DNA from: Linum tenue
Lineage: Eukaryota > Streptophyta > Magnoliopsida > Malpighiales > Linaceae
Length of the DNA: 64,000 bases
Reading direction: 5' to 3'
Assembly: GCA_946122785.1 (NCBI GenBank)
Contig: CAMGYJ010000004.1
Location: 24,006,188-24,070,187, forward strand
In this document: positions 44,239-55,735 of the stretch, in pieces
Numbering within the stretch: the first letter of the stretch is position 1
How the letters are laid out: every line of letters starts with the position of its first letter
The notes under the pieces: generated by a model
What the model saw: only the letters and a program-made list of their open reading frames with translations
What the model was told of the DNA's origin: nothing
Database searches by the model: none
Translations under genes and position numbers: made by a program

Positions 44239-45063
44239 TGACTCGTTCTAACTACAACATCCCAATCGCGGGACAAGTATAACCGGCGACCGGGTGTAGC
44301 ATAAGGCAAGCAAACAACAAGAATTTATCGTACCACGTGGATCTAGGCTTACCCTACTTCAGGTTTAGGGTTCATTATCCAGCCATCCTAGGATAGTGAT
44401 TAATAAAACTAAGCTAACTAACCTAGACTAACCACTAACCTAGATATTTACAAGGTTTGGAGCTCTCCGGGTTTAAATCCCCCTATTTTCGGTCCAATCG
44501 ACTCCCTCGGGGATTACCCGGACGATATGGAGTGAGGATTTGTTTCCCTCCTAGGTCAAAATCACGATTGACTCAGTTACTCTACCGTTAGGAGATGGAC
44601 TCCCTCGGGAATGACCCGGACTGGCAAATCAATGAATGTGGTAGGCTATATTTAACCTAGGGCAATCCTATATCGTAAGAGATTGATGGAATCGACTCCC
44701 TCGGGGCTTACCCGGATGATATAGGGTGAGGAGCGACCCAAAGACGCCAAAAATGGGATCTAAGGGGATTTTCTCACTCCTTGGTCAAAAGCTCAATACA
44801 TGAAAATGGAAACCCAACTCATGTCATTCATGAACACATCCATCAATTAAGTAAAATCATCAATCAAACATGGAATGTGTTACATACATCAACATTAAAC
44901 CCAAATCTAGACCTAGGGTTCTTAAACCAAGAGAAGAGGGTGAGTTTCTAGAGAGAGAAGAGAGACATTACAAATTGGGCACAAGATCTTCTTCTTCTTC
45001 TAGGCTTGAATCCTTTTCTTCAAGATCAACCCAAGCCTCCAATTAGCTCCAAGATCACTCAAG

Positions 45064-45099
<36 letters not shown>

Positions 45100-45753
45100 A
45101 GAACTCCCCTTTGGTGTTTTGGATTCAAACCCTAGAGAAATAAACCAATTCCTCTTCAAAAACCAGCTTTTTCTTCTTTCTCTCCGCTGTTGTCTTCATA
45201 TTTGCCCGAAAATGACCAGTTCACGGACGCGTAGGCCAGTTCACGACCGTGAACACTTAAACGTGTCCGTGAACTCAGTTTTGTCCAAAACGCACATCTT
45301 CACTCTCTTGGGTTCACGGCCAATGGCCCTAGTTCATGGTCTGAGAGACCGTGAACTGCCTTGTCGTTAGTAACTTCTGGAACCTCGCTGGACGCCTAGG
45401 TGTTCACGGTTTGTGGCCCATGTTTACGGTCTTAGGAGAACGTGAACTGCCTTGTCCGCCCGTGAACTGCGGCTGTTTCCTGAACGCCTTCACTTCACTG
45501 TTACGAGGCAATTGTCACGGTCGCTAGACCATGACAATTGCATCCAAATAGTGACTTCGGACTTTTCTTTGGTTTTTGCGCTTTTTGATCTCCAATTATC
45601 CCAAAATTCGACCTCGACCCTTCCACACATGCTAGGACCTGAAATGTATCAAAACAAGTACAACCTACCATGAAATATGTCGAGGAACGATGAAATACTA
45701 AGCTAAACGAATAAGAAATGAGGGGTAAAATGTGTACATTTGGGCCCGAATCA
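44239..45753 (-). mobile_element. Solo LTR in LINE copy A
   Basis: 1,515 bases between perfect ATTGT duplications (44234-44238, 45754-45758). In minus sense it starts TGATTCGGGCCC and ends ACGAGTCA. A GTTCACGG/CCGTGAAC array at 45219-45472 includes the perfect GTTCACGACCGTGAAC at 45239-45254. A CT microsatellite lies at 45066-45096. It is related to the E1/Q/N group. Confidence 0.93.
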
Positions 45754-46564
45754 ATTGTTCACAGGGTAATGGAATTAGGTGAAGACGGAGGAAGAGAAAT
45801 CGGGGGTGGCTTGTGATTTTTATGGCTTTCTCTTTACTACTAGTACTATTGATGAACAATCCATCCAGGTACAGGTTGCTCGGCTTACAATTGAGAGAAA
45901 ATTCACACTTACAAAGAACGAGAAGCTAGTAGGTCAAGTTTCTCCTAAAGAAATTAGAACAACAGTTTTCCAAATTGGCGCCCACCAATACCTGGGGTAT
46001 GATGGATTTACTTGAATTTTCTTCAGGCATTTCTCGGACATTGTCGGACAAGTTGTGATATTAGTTGTCTCCCATTTCTTTTCGACAGGGTTAATGCTTA
46101 AGAATTTTAATTATACCTAGATGACTTTGGTACCGAAGGTAAATCAGGTTGAGCATATGAAGCACATTTGACCAATCAGTGTTTGCCAGTTTGTGTATAA
46201 AACTATTGCTAAAATACCACCAGAAAGATTGGCTAGATATCTCCCTGACATTGTATCGCCTGGGCAAAATGGTTTTATGTGGTAGATGGATTGTGGATAA
46301 TGCGCTCATTGGTCATGAGGTAATTCATAACTTACATAATAAAAGGATAGGTAAACACGGTTTCATGGCGTTAAAGTTTGATATGGAGAAGGCTTATGAT
46401 AGGGTGGAATCACCATTTTTAAATGGCTCGGGCTTGTGTCATGATGTTAACCTTTTCGATTATTATGAATGGTAGAACTTCCGGTTATTTCAGTGCAAGT
46501 AGAGGACTTAGACAGGCTGATCCATTATCCCTGTTGTTGTTTGCCATTTGTACAGAGGACATGA
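45754..46564 (+). pseudogene. LINE copy A, reverse transcriptase
   Basis: It resumes after the solo LTR with KSGVACDFYGFLF, the HFFSTG and PERLARYLPDIVSPGQNGF blocks, and then the RT signature GFMALKFDMEKAYDRVE. A stop at 46473 and a shift lead to GRTSGYFSASRGLRQADPLS. These are RT motifs 1-4 of plant L1-type LINEs. The YxDD-containing motif is not found because the copy is cut at about 46565 by gypsy sequence. Several stops and frameshifts are present. Confidence 0.85.
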
Positions 46565-47488
46565 GGCAGTGGGAATTTGGAGACCATTTTGGTGCATTTG
46601 GACTCTCAATTTCTAGACCCAAGTCGAGTACTCTCTGATCTTGTTTTCTCTTGTAGAACGGTACAAGCTTTGAGGACAAAGATTTTTAAACAGGGAGGGC
46701 CTGATGTGATCTTGATTTATGACCTAAATTGTGTCCCATTGAAGTGCACAAAACGAATCAAAACATGGGATGAAGAAAGGAAGGAAACTGTATTTTTGGC
46801 TAAGTATGACAACCATTTTGGGGTACCTACTTTGTAGCCTTATTAGACTCGTTTGAGGGACAGCGAGGACATCTGCGAGTTGGAATTCAAAGTCCAAACT
46901 TGTTGAATAATGTACTAGAGTTGGTTGAGCTCGACTTACTTGGAAGCCTTCGAACGAAGAACTCAAAGTAGCTATGGCAGCTTGCTTGATTACTTGCACA
47001 GGAAGTCACTTTCTTATTTAAGAAGAAACTAAGTGTGGCAAAGTTCTTTTCCTTGTTATGTTTGGATTCTTTTACCATTTCAGTAGCTTAATTAGTTATA
47101 TGTTTCCTAGTTAGTTTTTTAGTCAAATTAGGTTTGTTTTTGTTCTATATAGAGGCCTTCACAACCTTGTTGTAATGAATTCAAGTTCATTCAAAATTAT
47201 TCCTTGGTTCATTGAGTTTTCTGCTCGTGAATTTTGACTTGCCAATTGGTAAATTCCAGTTCCTGCTCCTTCTTTGTATCATTCAAGCAATCATCTTGAA
47301 TGTGGGCGAGATACTACCAGTGATATTGCATGAGCCTCTTTCCAACTTGTGTTGAAATTTCACGTCAATCCTTCCACCCAAACACCACACCCTGTTTTGC
47401 TTCGAGACGCCCTTTCATCGATCAATCTCTTGATTGATCAAGGTTGCGTGAGTTTGATCAGTGAGACCTCGAGGTTTAGGTCATATCA
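46565..47488 (+). mobile_element. 3' end of a Ty3/gypsy element (G1) with its LTR
   Basis: A short 3' non-coding segment with GAGGACAAAGATTTTTAAACAGGGAGGGC (polypurine tract, 46667-46700) leads into an LTR 46702-47488, starting TGATGTGATC and ending ATATCA. R/U5 features (GAGGCCTTCACAACCTTGTTGTAATGAATTCAAG, ACCCTGTTTTGCTT) recur in G2's LTR. The body of the element is absent. Confidence 0.7.
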
Positions 47489-48400
47489 CGGGTAAAGAGG
47501 TCATGCTGAAAGGAGTGGAAAATGCTCTCCCCATTCATGGCATGCCCTATTTTTGGTTGCCTTCCACTCTCTACCGTGATTTGGATCCAAACAAGATGAG
47601 AGATGGATCCATTGGGTGGCTTGGAAGGCCCTAAGCGTGAGTAAGGCAGAAGGTGGAATGGGGTTCCGCAAGTTTGAGGAATTTAATCTGGCCTTTGCCA
47701 AGATTGCGTGGTGGCTTCTGAAAGAACCCAATTCATTGTTAGCACGTATTTATGAGGGGAAGTATTTTACGAATCGTTTCTTTCTTCATGATGGTTCTGG
47801 TTCCTTACCTTCTTGAGGGTGGCGTGGTAATCTTCATGGTCGAGCATTGCTTCAGCAGGGGCTCCGATGGTAGGTCGGAAATCCTCCTTGTTTGCGATAG
47901 GAGATAGGAATAGTTCGGGGAACGATTGCTTCTCCTATCTCGCGGGTACCGGACGGTGGAATGGGGAACATATTTGGTTGTTGTTTCTAGGTGAGGTAGT
48001 TCCAAAAATATTTACTATTCCACTTCCTCCGATTCCTATCCCGAATAAATTAGTGTGGCATCGTGAGGCGTCTGGGGATTATTCGATTAAGTCAAGATAT
48101 CACTTGGCAACCCAGCTTAGAAAGGGGTGTGGGCCCTCTCTCAAGCAGGATGTCAAGCCGTGAGATAAAAAGTAATGGGAAGGATTTGGAGTGCTCCTGT
48201 TCCACCTATGTTGAGATATTTTCTTTGGCAAATAATTAGGCGAGTTCTTCCTACTAGGGAGGCCCTATCTTTTCGTGGTGTCATGGGTGTGGCTTTTTGC
48301 CCGGTTGTTTTGGGGGAGGTGGAGTCCTTGGACCATTTATTTTTTTATTTTTCGTCCTCCTAGGGAGCTTTGGGATGCCTCGAGCCTTTAAACACTTAGG
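47489..48400 (+). pseudogene. LINE copy A, C-terminal part with zinc-binding RT domain
   Basis: GKEVMLKGVENALPIHGMPYFWLP, then AEGGMGFRKFEEFNLAFAKIAWWLL, then the zf-RVT-like IWSAPVPPMLRYFLWQI / RRVLPTREAL and a trailing LDHLFF (48175-48363). This is the usual order after the RT in plant L1 LINEs. It is broken by several shifts, and the RNase H-like tail is missing. Confidence 0.8.
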
Positions 48401-48479
48401 ACGAGTCTCCTAGTGGGAGTGTGGAGATATTTTGGAGATGGTAGTTTTATAAGGATGGGCATTGCAGGGAAGGTGATAA

Positions 48480-49349
48480 AAATAGGATGAATTTACTAGA
48501 AGAAAAAGTCCAGGATGAATTAGTTGCAAGAAGGTGACAAAAACACATCTTATTTCCATATGGTCACTCAAACGCGGAAACGAAGGAATTATATTTCGGG
48601 CTTGTTCATGGAGGAAGGGGATTGGGTGATGAGAAAGGAAGAGAAATCGGCGGTGGCTTGTGATTTTTATGGCTCTCTCTTTACTACCAAGGCTGGTGAT
48701 GTATAATCTATGCAGAAATAGGTTGCTCGGCTTCCAACTGAGAGAAAAGGCACACCTATAATGAACAAGAAGCTAGTAGGTCGAGTTTCCCTTTAGGAAA
48801 TTAGAAGATTAGCTTTGCAAATTGGCATCCACCAATCCTCGTGGTCTGATGGATTGACTTGAATTTTCTTCAGGAATTTCTGGGACATAGTGGTAGAAGA
48901 TGTGATATCAGTTGTCTCCCATTTCTTTTCGACAGGGTCAATGCTTAAGAATTTTAATCATATCTCGCTGACATTGGTACAAAAGGTTGATCAAGTTGAG
49001 CAAACGAAGCAAATTCGGCCGATAGGTCTTTGCCAGTTTGTGTTTAAAATTATTGCTAAAATATTAGCGGAAAGATTAGCGAGATATGTCCCTGCGATTG
49101 CATCGCCTGGGCAAAATGGCTTAATTCGCAGTAAACAAATTGTGGATGATGTGCTCATTAGTCATAAGGTAATGCATTAGTTATAGAATAAAAGGACAGG
49201 TACACAGGGTTTCATGGCGTTAAAGGTTGATATGGAGAAGGATTATGATAGGGTGGAATGGCAATTTTGATTCATGAGCTTGTGTCATGACATCAACCTT
49301 TTTTGTTATGATAAATGGTAGACCTTCCAGTTATCTCAGCGCAAGTAGA
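48480..49349 (+). pseudogene. LINE copy B, pre-RT and RT part
   Basis: A second copy of the same family. QEGDKNTSYFHMVTQTRKRR, KSAVACDFYGSLF, VVSHFFSTGSMLKNF and LAERLARYVPAIASPGQNG are all present, then a decayed ALKVDMEKDYDRVEW. It is less diverged than copy A at ILAERLARY. Cut at 49349 by the LTR of G2. Confidence 0.85.
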
Positions 49350-50268
49350 TGATATGATACCAAGTAGTCAAGTACATAAGTCGTTATTACTTGCCAAAGA
49401 AGCAATGCAAGTTGGCAAGAAGAGAGGCAAAATTTGGCAAAGTGTTAAACTCGTATCATGGTGCCTACTTTGAGGATTCATATCTTACAATTGGATCAGT
49501 GAAAATGCCAAAGGAAAGTTCGACGATGAAAAGAAAGAGTTGATCTACATCTCTAAAGGTTGGTTTGTCCGAAGACAAGTCCCTAAGGTCATTAACCAAG
49601 TCGTTGAAGTTGTTATGAAGACATAGAGAAACTGCGCAATTTTGGCCTAGGCTGGAGCCGTGTTCGGATACCCTTCTCTGAGGGCTTATTCGATCTAGAT
49701 GAGGGAGAGTCGAAGCAAGATAGGTTTGGTAAAGGAATGGGCTAATCTAGGGCATACCTCTAAAGCTTCGAACGTCATCTGCAATATCATTTGGAGCCTA
49801 GAACTTTGTCTTGCACCACAAGCAAACTGCTTCCTTACGGCACTAGGATTTCTATTCTTTATTAGTTTTGAGTACGATTTCTTGGTTCCATTGTGCTTAG
49901 GAAATCTTTTGTAGTTGATAGCTTTGTTAAGTTCTATTTAAAGCCTATTATATTACATTGTAATTCAGAATTTGTTGATTGAGTACAAACCTTTGAGTTT
50001 TCGTTCATTAAGCTTTGCTTCATGAATTGTTTGAGTTGCTTAGTGGATTCTGAGTTGCTTGAGTGCTTGTATCGATCAATTAGACACATTAATCTTTGTA
50101 TGGCTTCTACTTATACTGCTCAAGCCTTCTTCCTTGTGAAAGATTGAATGAAATTTCCATCCCAAAACACTTAAACAGATACCCTGTTTTGTTCAAGTTT
50201 CAATTCGACTATTGGATTTGAAGAGTTGCGTGAGTCGAATCATTGATACCCAAGTCAGGGCTCATCAA
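49350..50268 (+). repeat. G2 5' LTR
   Basis: 919 bases, TGATATGATACC to GGGCTCATCA. R/U5 resembles G1's LTR (ACCCTGTTTTG, GTTGCGTGAGT). Confidence 0.75.
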
Positions 50269-50270
50269 GT

Positions 50271-50283
50271 GGCATCAGAGCCT
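50271..50283 (+). other. G2 primer-binding site, tRNA-Met type
   Basis: TGGCATCAGAGCC, one change from the common plant TGGTATCAGAGCC, two bases after the LTR. Confidence 0.85.
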
Positions 50284-50295
50284 GGTTCAAACACA

Positions 50296-51400
50296 ATGAA
50301 GCGTCCCAAACCTCGAGGACCAGTTTCCTCGAGGAGAAGGTCTAAAGACCCCATCTCACGTCGCAAACCTGAGGAGGAATCTGATTATGAGGAAGAGACT
50401 CAATTCAAAGATCAAACAATGGGGGATCAGCCCATTAACATCACTGAATTGTTGCAAACAATCATGCCTAGTAAACACCCCATTAGAGGCACAATTTGAG
50501 CAAATCAATCGCCAATTGGCCAGGCTAAAGACGGCGACGAACAACCCTGTTCCACCGGGAAATTTAATAGGGAAAGATGAAATTCATAAAGCAAATCGGA
50601 ACCAAGGTGCCCCAAAAGGAATAGATCCTGATTTAGGGGAGTGTATCCAGGATTTGGAGCGACGACTGATCACTATGGAGCACGACCACCGTGATTGCCA
50701 TCACGAATTTTGTGATCATGATCGCTGCCCACTGGAAAACGCAGTTGCAGACCTAAGAGGTGTCAAACAGTCTATATCATCTTTGTCAGGCTCTAACAAC
50801 GCGTCAAGCTACCTAGATTGGGAGAGAAAAGTGATGTTATTATTCTAGTGTGGCAATTGCCCTGAATCGTGGAAGGTCCTCCTTGTCACGTACAAATTTA
50901 CAAACTATGTTCCGCAGTGGTGGGAGCAAATTTGTCTCCGAAGCCGGAGGAATTTGCAGCCAGAAATCAAGACCTAGGCTGACATGAGAAGCCTCATGAG
51001 GAAGCGATTCATGCCAGGTATTACCAGCGCAAATTACACAAATCCCTACAACAAATTCGGCAGGGATCAAGGTCAGTGGAAGACTACTTTTGGGAACTGG
51101 AACTGCTTATGATGCTAGCAGATTTCAGGGAAGATCGGGAGGCAACAATTACCTGATTTCTTCACGAATTGAACCTAGAAATTGTCTGGAGTTCGAGCTA
51201 CAATCATGTGTTGAGTTGAAGGAGGTTGTGCACCTCGCAATCAAGATAGAGAGGCAGCAAAAGACGATGATAGGTCTAAGGTACTCAACGGCACCCAAAC
51301 TAGTGGCAGAGTCCAATGCTGACTCCAATCCACCTCAACCCAGAATAAACAACACCAAATCCGCACCTCGAAACAATGCTCCAACCCCTCCAGGATGTTA
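50296..51400 (+). pseudogene. gag: G2 gag, broken
   Basis: It starts MKRPKPRGPVSSRRRSKDP. The N-terminal part is highly charged, then FEQINRQLARLKTA and an INITELLQTIM stretch. The capsid region (YLDWERKVMLLF, VTYKFTNYVPQWWEQI) is typical of plant chromovirus-like Gag. Stops at about 50497 and 50846 and later shifts break it. A decayed CCHC knuckle region lies near 51410-51460. Confidence 0.75.
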
Positions 51401-51479
51401 AGGAGGTATATAATGTTTCAAGGGCCATGGAAGGGGCCATAAAGCAAACCAATGTCCGAATTTGAAGACTCTGGTGGAG

Positions 51480-51866
51480 AATACCTCTCCGATGAAGAAA
51501 ATATCTTGATTGAGGACAAAGAAGTTGACGAGAAAATTAAAATTGATGCCCCTAACATAGGAGTAAATCGCAGAACCCTTACCGTCGAATATCTTTCATA
51601 TACTTAGAAGAGGGACAATCTGTTTCATTCTCGCTAGACTGTCAATGGAGAATCGCTCTCAATCATCATCCATGGGGGAAGTTGTACGAATGTTGTGAGC
51701 TTTGATGTGATCAAGAAACTTGGGCTGAGCACAGGCAAACTTCCCAAGCCTTATAATTTACACTGCTCAACGACATGGTGTGATTAAAGTCAACAAGCAA
51801 GTGAAGATCAAGTTCGAAGTCGACAAGTACGAAGATGAGCTTTTGTTTGATGTTGCAGCAATGTAA
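51480..51866 (+). pseudogene. G2 aspartic protease, active-site Asp replaced
   Basis: SLSIIIHGGSCTNVVSFDVIKKLGL matches the D-G-G-S-C-T-N active-site region of plant gypsy proteases, but His stands in place of the catalytic Asp (about 51672). A shift near 51775 precedes INKQVKIKFEV-like sequence. The element ends at the following DVAAM. Confidence 0.75.
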
Positions 51867-51869
51867 GCA

Positions 51870-52732
51870 GCCAAGCCTGATCACTTGAATTTGTGCATGT
51901 TATTTTCAGTGGTTTGGACGTATCAACAACTATCCCATTCTAAGCCAAGTTTAACCTAGGACGGCATTGCCGTAAAGTGGTAATCAAGGTCGTATTCTAC
52001 TTGGGTCCTGGTACCCTAGCCTAATTCCCACCTTATTGTTAATTAGGTAATCGGTTTTTGAGGTTTTGAGTGGATGATATAAGGAAACATTAGTCTAGAG
52101 GTTGATCAAAGCTAAAAGCAGGTACTTCGGGGAACTAATCCCCCCCTAGCTTAGGGATACTATGCATGTATAGATACTTAGGGCTATCGAATGTGGTGAG
52201 TGAGCTCTTTTTCGTGGGCCTTCGTCATTATCCACACACAACCCTTAAACCCATGTTTCAGTCACCTCGATCTAGGCTATTATATTTGGGGCATTAAGCT
52301 TATGGCTCATTTCAATGGACACTATCCACCATCCGCATCGAGTTTTCATTCCGGGTTTCATCTAGGAAGGCTACCTATAGCAGGGGTTTGGTCGCCTCGA
52401 CCACTATAGGCCCCCATTTACTCATCTAACCTATACTCGCCAGATGACGCATACCCTTCTAACCATAGAACTCCGTATCCAACGCGGTAGCATAAAGCAG
52501 GCTAAGAGAGAAGATTGGGGCCAGTTGCCCAAGCATCATCAATTAGGAAAGAGTGACATCAAGAATCTACTAGGAAAACACATTCATTCATTCAGAACCT
52601 AAAATATCCATATATACATAATAAACCCTAAAGGTAGGGTTTGCGGTTTAGAACCCCTAGTACCTTAGAGGACTGCTTTATAAAGTAGTGAAGAAGATAC
52701 ATGGTAGAAATAGAAGAAGACTTGAAGTTGGG
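51870..52732 (-). repeat. Decayed LTR-like sequence
   Basis: It contains the block GGGGAACTAATCCCCCCCTAGCTTAGGG, like the R/U5 of the minus-strand Athila-type LTRs (CGGGAATGAGTCCCCCTAG in M). No termini or coding sequence are identifiable. It may belong with 55315-55735, from which the CACTA-like element would separate it. Confidence 0.4.
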
Positions 52733-53440
52733 GATACAACAAATTCTGCTTATTATGACGAGAAAATTTTGTCATATTAGATACCCATTTTGTCATATTA
52801 GGTATAATATGACAATAGGTGTTGTCACTAGGGTTTGTCATTTTATTGCTATCAGGATAGGTTAAATGTGGCAAAAATTTAATACAAGGTTGTCACATTT
52901 ACTTTCAGTATAGTTGAGGTTTTGGGTAGTCTATTGTGGCAAACAGAGATGTTATGACAATATATTTTGTCATTACGGTTGTCATAATATGGTGATTTTG
53001 GGAGAATTGTTCATCATATTACACGATTATATTTTGTCATAACTGTATATTGTGACGACTACATTTTGTCACAAGTGTTTATTGTGATGACATTATTTTG
53101 TCATAACTGAATATTATGATGAATATATTTTGTCATAACTACATATTATGACGAGTATTAGTCGTCGCGAAAGGTTGTTTATTTGTCTCATGTCTAATAT
53201 GACAAGAGAACAATTTGTCAGGCAATATACATAATGTAACGAAATGACATTGTTTTCACATTTGACCTGCTTCAAAAATTTCATAATTTGAAATTGTCTC
53301 CTGCATTGCAACCTGATAATGGAAAGATTACCAAAGATCCAAAACATTACAACCATTTTCATAACAGTCTAACTCCTTGTTCATCATAACAAAACACTCT
53401 AAGTTGTCCACCATGACACAAAACATTCTAACTCCTTTGC

Positions 53441-53545
53441 GGATCTTGGATTCTCCTTCGGTCATACTTCACCTTTTTCTTCATGACTTTCTGAACAATC
53501 TCACGGCGTGATTTATGAAAATTCATGTCAAAATGTAAACCATGC
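53441..53545 (-). other. Basic reading frame in the CACTA-like element, origin unknown
   Basis: Minus strand FHKSRREIVQKVMKKKVKYD and then RRRIQDPQRS before a stop. It is free of stops over about 30 codons, unlike its surroundings. Possibly a third captured exon; I do not recognise it. Confidence 0.3.
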
Positions 53546-53713
53546 TCTCATTTTCAGGTTCTGAAAGTTCTTTCGTATGCAGAAATTTTACATAAAATGC
53601 CTGGAACTTAATATTCTCGGTCTCCATGCAACCCCAATATATATTAATTTCGGTCTCTTTCGAACTAAGATAATTATTGTGACTAGAAGAAACAAAAAAC
53701 CAGATCTTCATAC

Positions 53714-53817
53714 CTTGAGGAAACCATGTTGTTCCCCTTCATACTCCACAAGGCCAACTGCAGACCCTTTTTCTTCAATGCCTCATAGATTTTGCGAGCT
53801 TGGTCAGGGTTCACTAT
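53714..53817 (-). pseudogene. Captured exon of an S9 prolyl-oligopeptidase-like gene
   Basis: On the minus strand an acceptor (TAATGCAG) is followed by IVNPDQARKIYEALKKKG. A one-base loss then leads to GLVEYEGEQHGFLK and a donor AAG/GTATGA. This matches the C-terminal region of plant prolyl-oligopeptidase-family alpha/beta hydrolases: the DQARKIY helix and the EGEQHGF loop containing the catalytic His. Both splice signals are preserved, so the source was genomic, not a cDNA copy. Confidence 0.7.
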
Positions 53818-54081
53818 CTGCATTAGATAATAACAGATGGAGCATATTCCAAGGGCTCAAACCTAGGACACAGGTAAAATCTTATATCTCTTGAATAAAC
53901 GACAATTCCATAACAGAACAATACAACCAAGAACTAGGGTTTGCATACTATGGGCAAATCTCAATTCACAATTGGATGAAGAAAACCAATCAAAGCTCAA
54001 AACTTTCAATCGCAGACTACAATAAAGAAAGAGAAAACTCAACAAACAAGAAGCAGATTGGAAGTTCAAGAAAAGAAATAC

Positions 54082-54345
54082 TGACGATTCGATCGAGAAT
54101 ACTGAGCGGGCCTTCGAGGGTGTGGATTAGTGCTCGAGTTTCCTCGCACATCTTTTTAATCATCTCGCCCTTTTCCGATAATGCTACCTACTTTCAGTAA
54201 CGGAACTATAAGGCTGAACACGGTATGCCCTGGCCATCCTGGCCACTTCGCTGCTTCTCGTTGCGCGGCTGTGGACGCGGACGCGACCTTGTACTCTAGC
54301 GCTTCTCCTCCAGTTTCAATCCCCTGCTTTGCCTCCGAGAGGTGG
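54082..54345 (-). pseudogene. Captured exon of a KH-domain RNA-binding protein gene
   Basis: The minus-strand frame WPGWPGHTVFSLIVPLLKVG, then GSIIG and, after a frameshift at GGAAAAGGGC, GEMIKKMCEETRALIHTLEG. This is the first KH domain (GxxG loop and VGSIIGrkGE block) of PEPPER/FLK-type plant KH proteins. It ends at a donor CGTCA/GTATTT (54081). The upstream part is Ala/Glu-rich, as in the N-terminus of those proteins. Confidence 0.7.
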
Positions 54346-55314
54346 GAAGAGGATGAGAAGAATCATAAGAAAACCGACGAACTATGGTGGGGGTGGATCT
54401 AGGAATTTTTTGGCAGAGACTACTGATATGAAGAGCGAGAGAGGGACGAGACGATGGTGGAGAGAGACGGGGGATTTTGGATTCTTTATTTGTGTCTTTC
54501 AATTACTTTTTATATTTTTTTTATTGTGCGGTGGAAATTATTAAATGAGTGACCAAACTTGCAATTCACCCTGAAAAGTTGGTTGGGGGAGAGGGCATTT
54601 CAAGTTTTGGGCGGGATGAAAATTGGGGTCTAAAATTTGGGAGGGATTGAATAGTGAACAGTTAAAAATTGGGCGGGACTGAAATTTGGATGGGGAAAAA
54701 ATGTGCCGGGCGGGTTGATTGATTTCAGTCTAACATAGGCAAATCTGATGAAAATGCCTTTTGTCAAAAAAATCACTATATTATGACGAACATGCCTTTG
54801 TCAAAGCAAATCCACTAAATTATGACCAACATGCCCTTTTGTCAGCTCGTCGTAGGATTATTGCTATCTATTATAACAAAATACTTTGTCATTTAAATAA
54901 TTCGGGAAGGCATAATATGACAATAGCTACTCTAACGATATAATTTGTCACTTTTGTATCTCTTACATCCCGATATGGGATGCCTATTTCGACACACTTA
55001 ATTGTGACACAAAATATTTGTCACATTACTCTCTTTAAATGATGAACTTTCTGACAACAAGAAATTTGTCACCGCTGAGTCTCTTACATCCCGATATGAG
55101 ACGCCAATTTTGAAAAAATTAATTGTGACATGAAATATTTGTCACATTACTCACTTTAACTGACGACTTATTCTGACAACAATTTCTTTTGTCACATTGG
55201 GCATACCAAATAGGACATATATTATTTTTGTCATATCACTATACCTTTTGTGACAAACAAAAAATGACAAAATAAATTTTTTATCCTACTAATACGCCGA
55301 ATTTGTTGTTGTCC

Positions 55315-55735
55315 TCTTTCTTCTCCTTCTCTTCGTCTCCCTTCAGCTTCTCTCTCTTCTCTCTCTCTAGATCCAGAAATTTCACCCAAAATTAAATCCC
55401 TGGAAATGGGGAAAGGGGTCTTGTATTTTTATAGGCATTCTGGACTCGAGGTTCTGAGGATAGGCTGCAATCTCTAGACGATGTCATCATGGCCTTCTAA
55501 AGGGGGAAGATCCTGGGTCGACTTCACGGTCGTGATCTTCGGCTTCTAGGCCACGATCTTTGATCATTGCCCCTTTTCCACACTTGTGACCTTGTTTTGT
55601 ACTTAATTTTCACATACTAACTAATACACCCTATAATCACATCAAAATAAAATAGGAACGAAATAGGGATGTGTTTGACAATGTTTAAAGGCTTAAGCAC
55701 ATGAATGGGCACAAAACATACCCTAAGATGGAGGG
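55315..55735 (-). repeat. P-family LTR fragment
   Basis: 55430-55735 matches the P LTRs at 2105-2600 (CACTTGTGACCTTG, AGGAACGAAATAGGGATGTG, CATACCCTAAGATGGAGGG). It stops inside the LTR where Q's LTR begins, so Q inserted into a P LTR. CTATAAAAATACAAG on the minus strand (about 55430) is its TATA box. Confidence 0.7.

Larger units (their letters stand above)
49350..51866 (+). mobile_element. Element G2: 5' half of a Ty3/gypsy element
   Basis: LTR 49350-50268, a TGGCATCAGAGCC primer site, gag and protease, then truncated at about 51866 before RT. It inserted into LINE copy B right after CGCAAGTAG. It belongs to a different lineage from the Athila group: initiator-tRNA-Met-type primer site and a DGGSCTN-type protease. 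Confidence 0.75.
52733..55314. mobile_element. CACTA-like element carrying host gene fragments
   Basis: Degenerate inverted termini are TACAACAAATTCTGC at 52735-52749 and, inverted, ACAACAACAAATTCGGC from 55312 to 55296, close to the CACTACAACAAA termini of plant CACTA elements. Both ends carry many subterminal repeats of TTATGACGA and TTTTGTCATA in both orientations (52750-53240 and 54745-55275), which is characteristic of CACTA superfamily elements. No transposase is visible. The centre holds minus-strand exon pieces of at least two unrelated genes. Confidence 0.65.

Noticed and set aside
52740..53400. Satellite array
   Set aside because: The TTATGACGA and TTTTGTCATA repeats are irregularly spaced and in both orientations at both ends of one unit, which fits CACTA subterminal repeats better.
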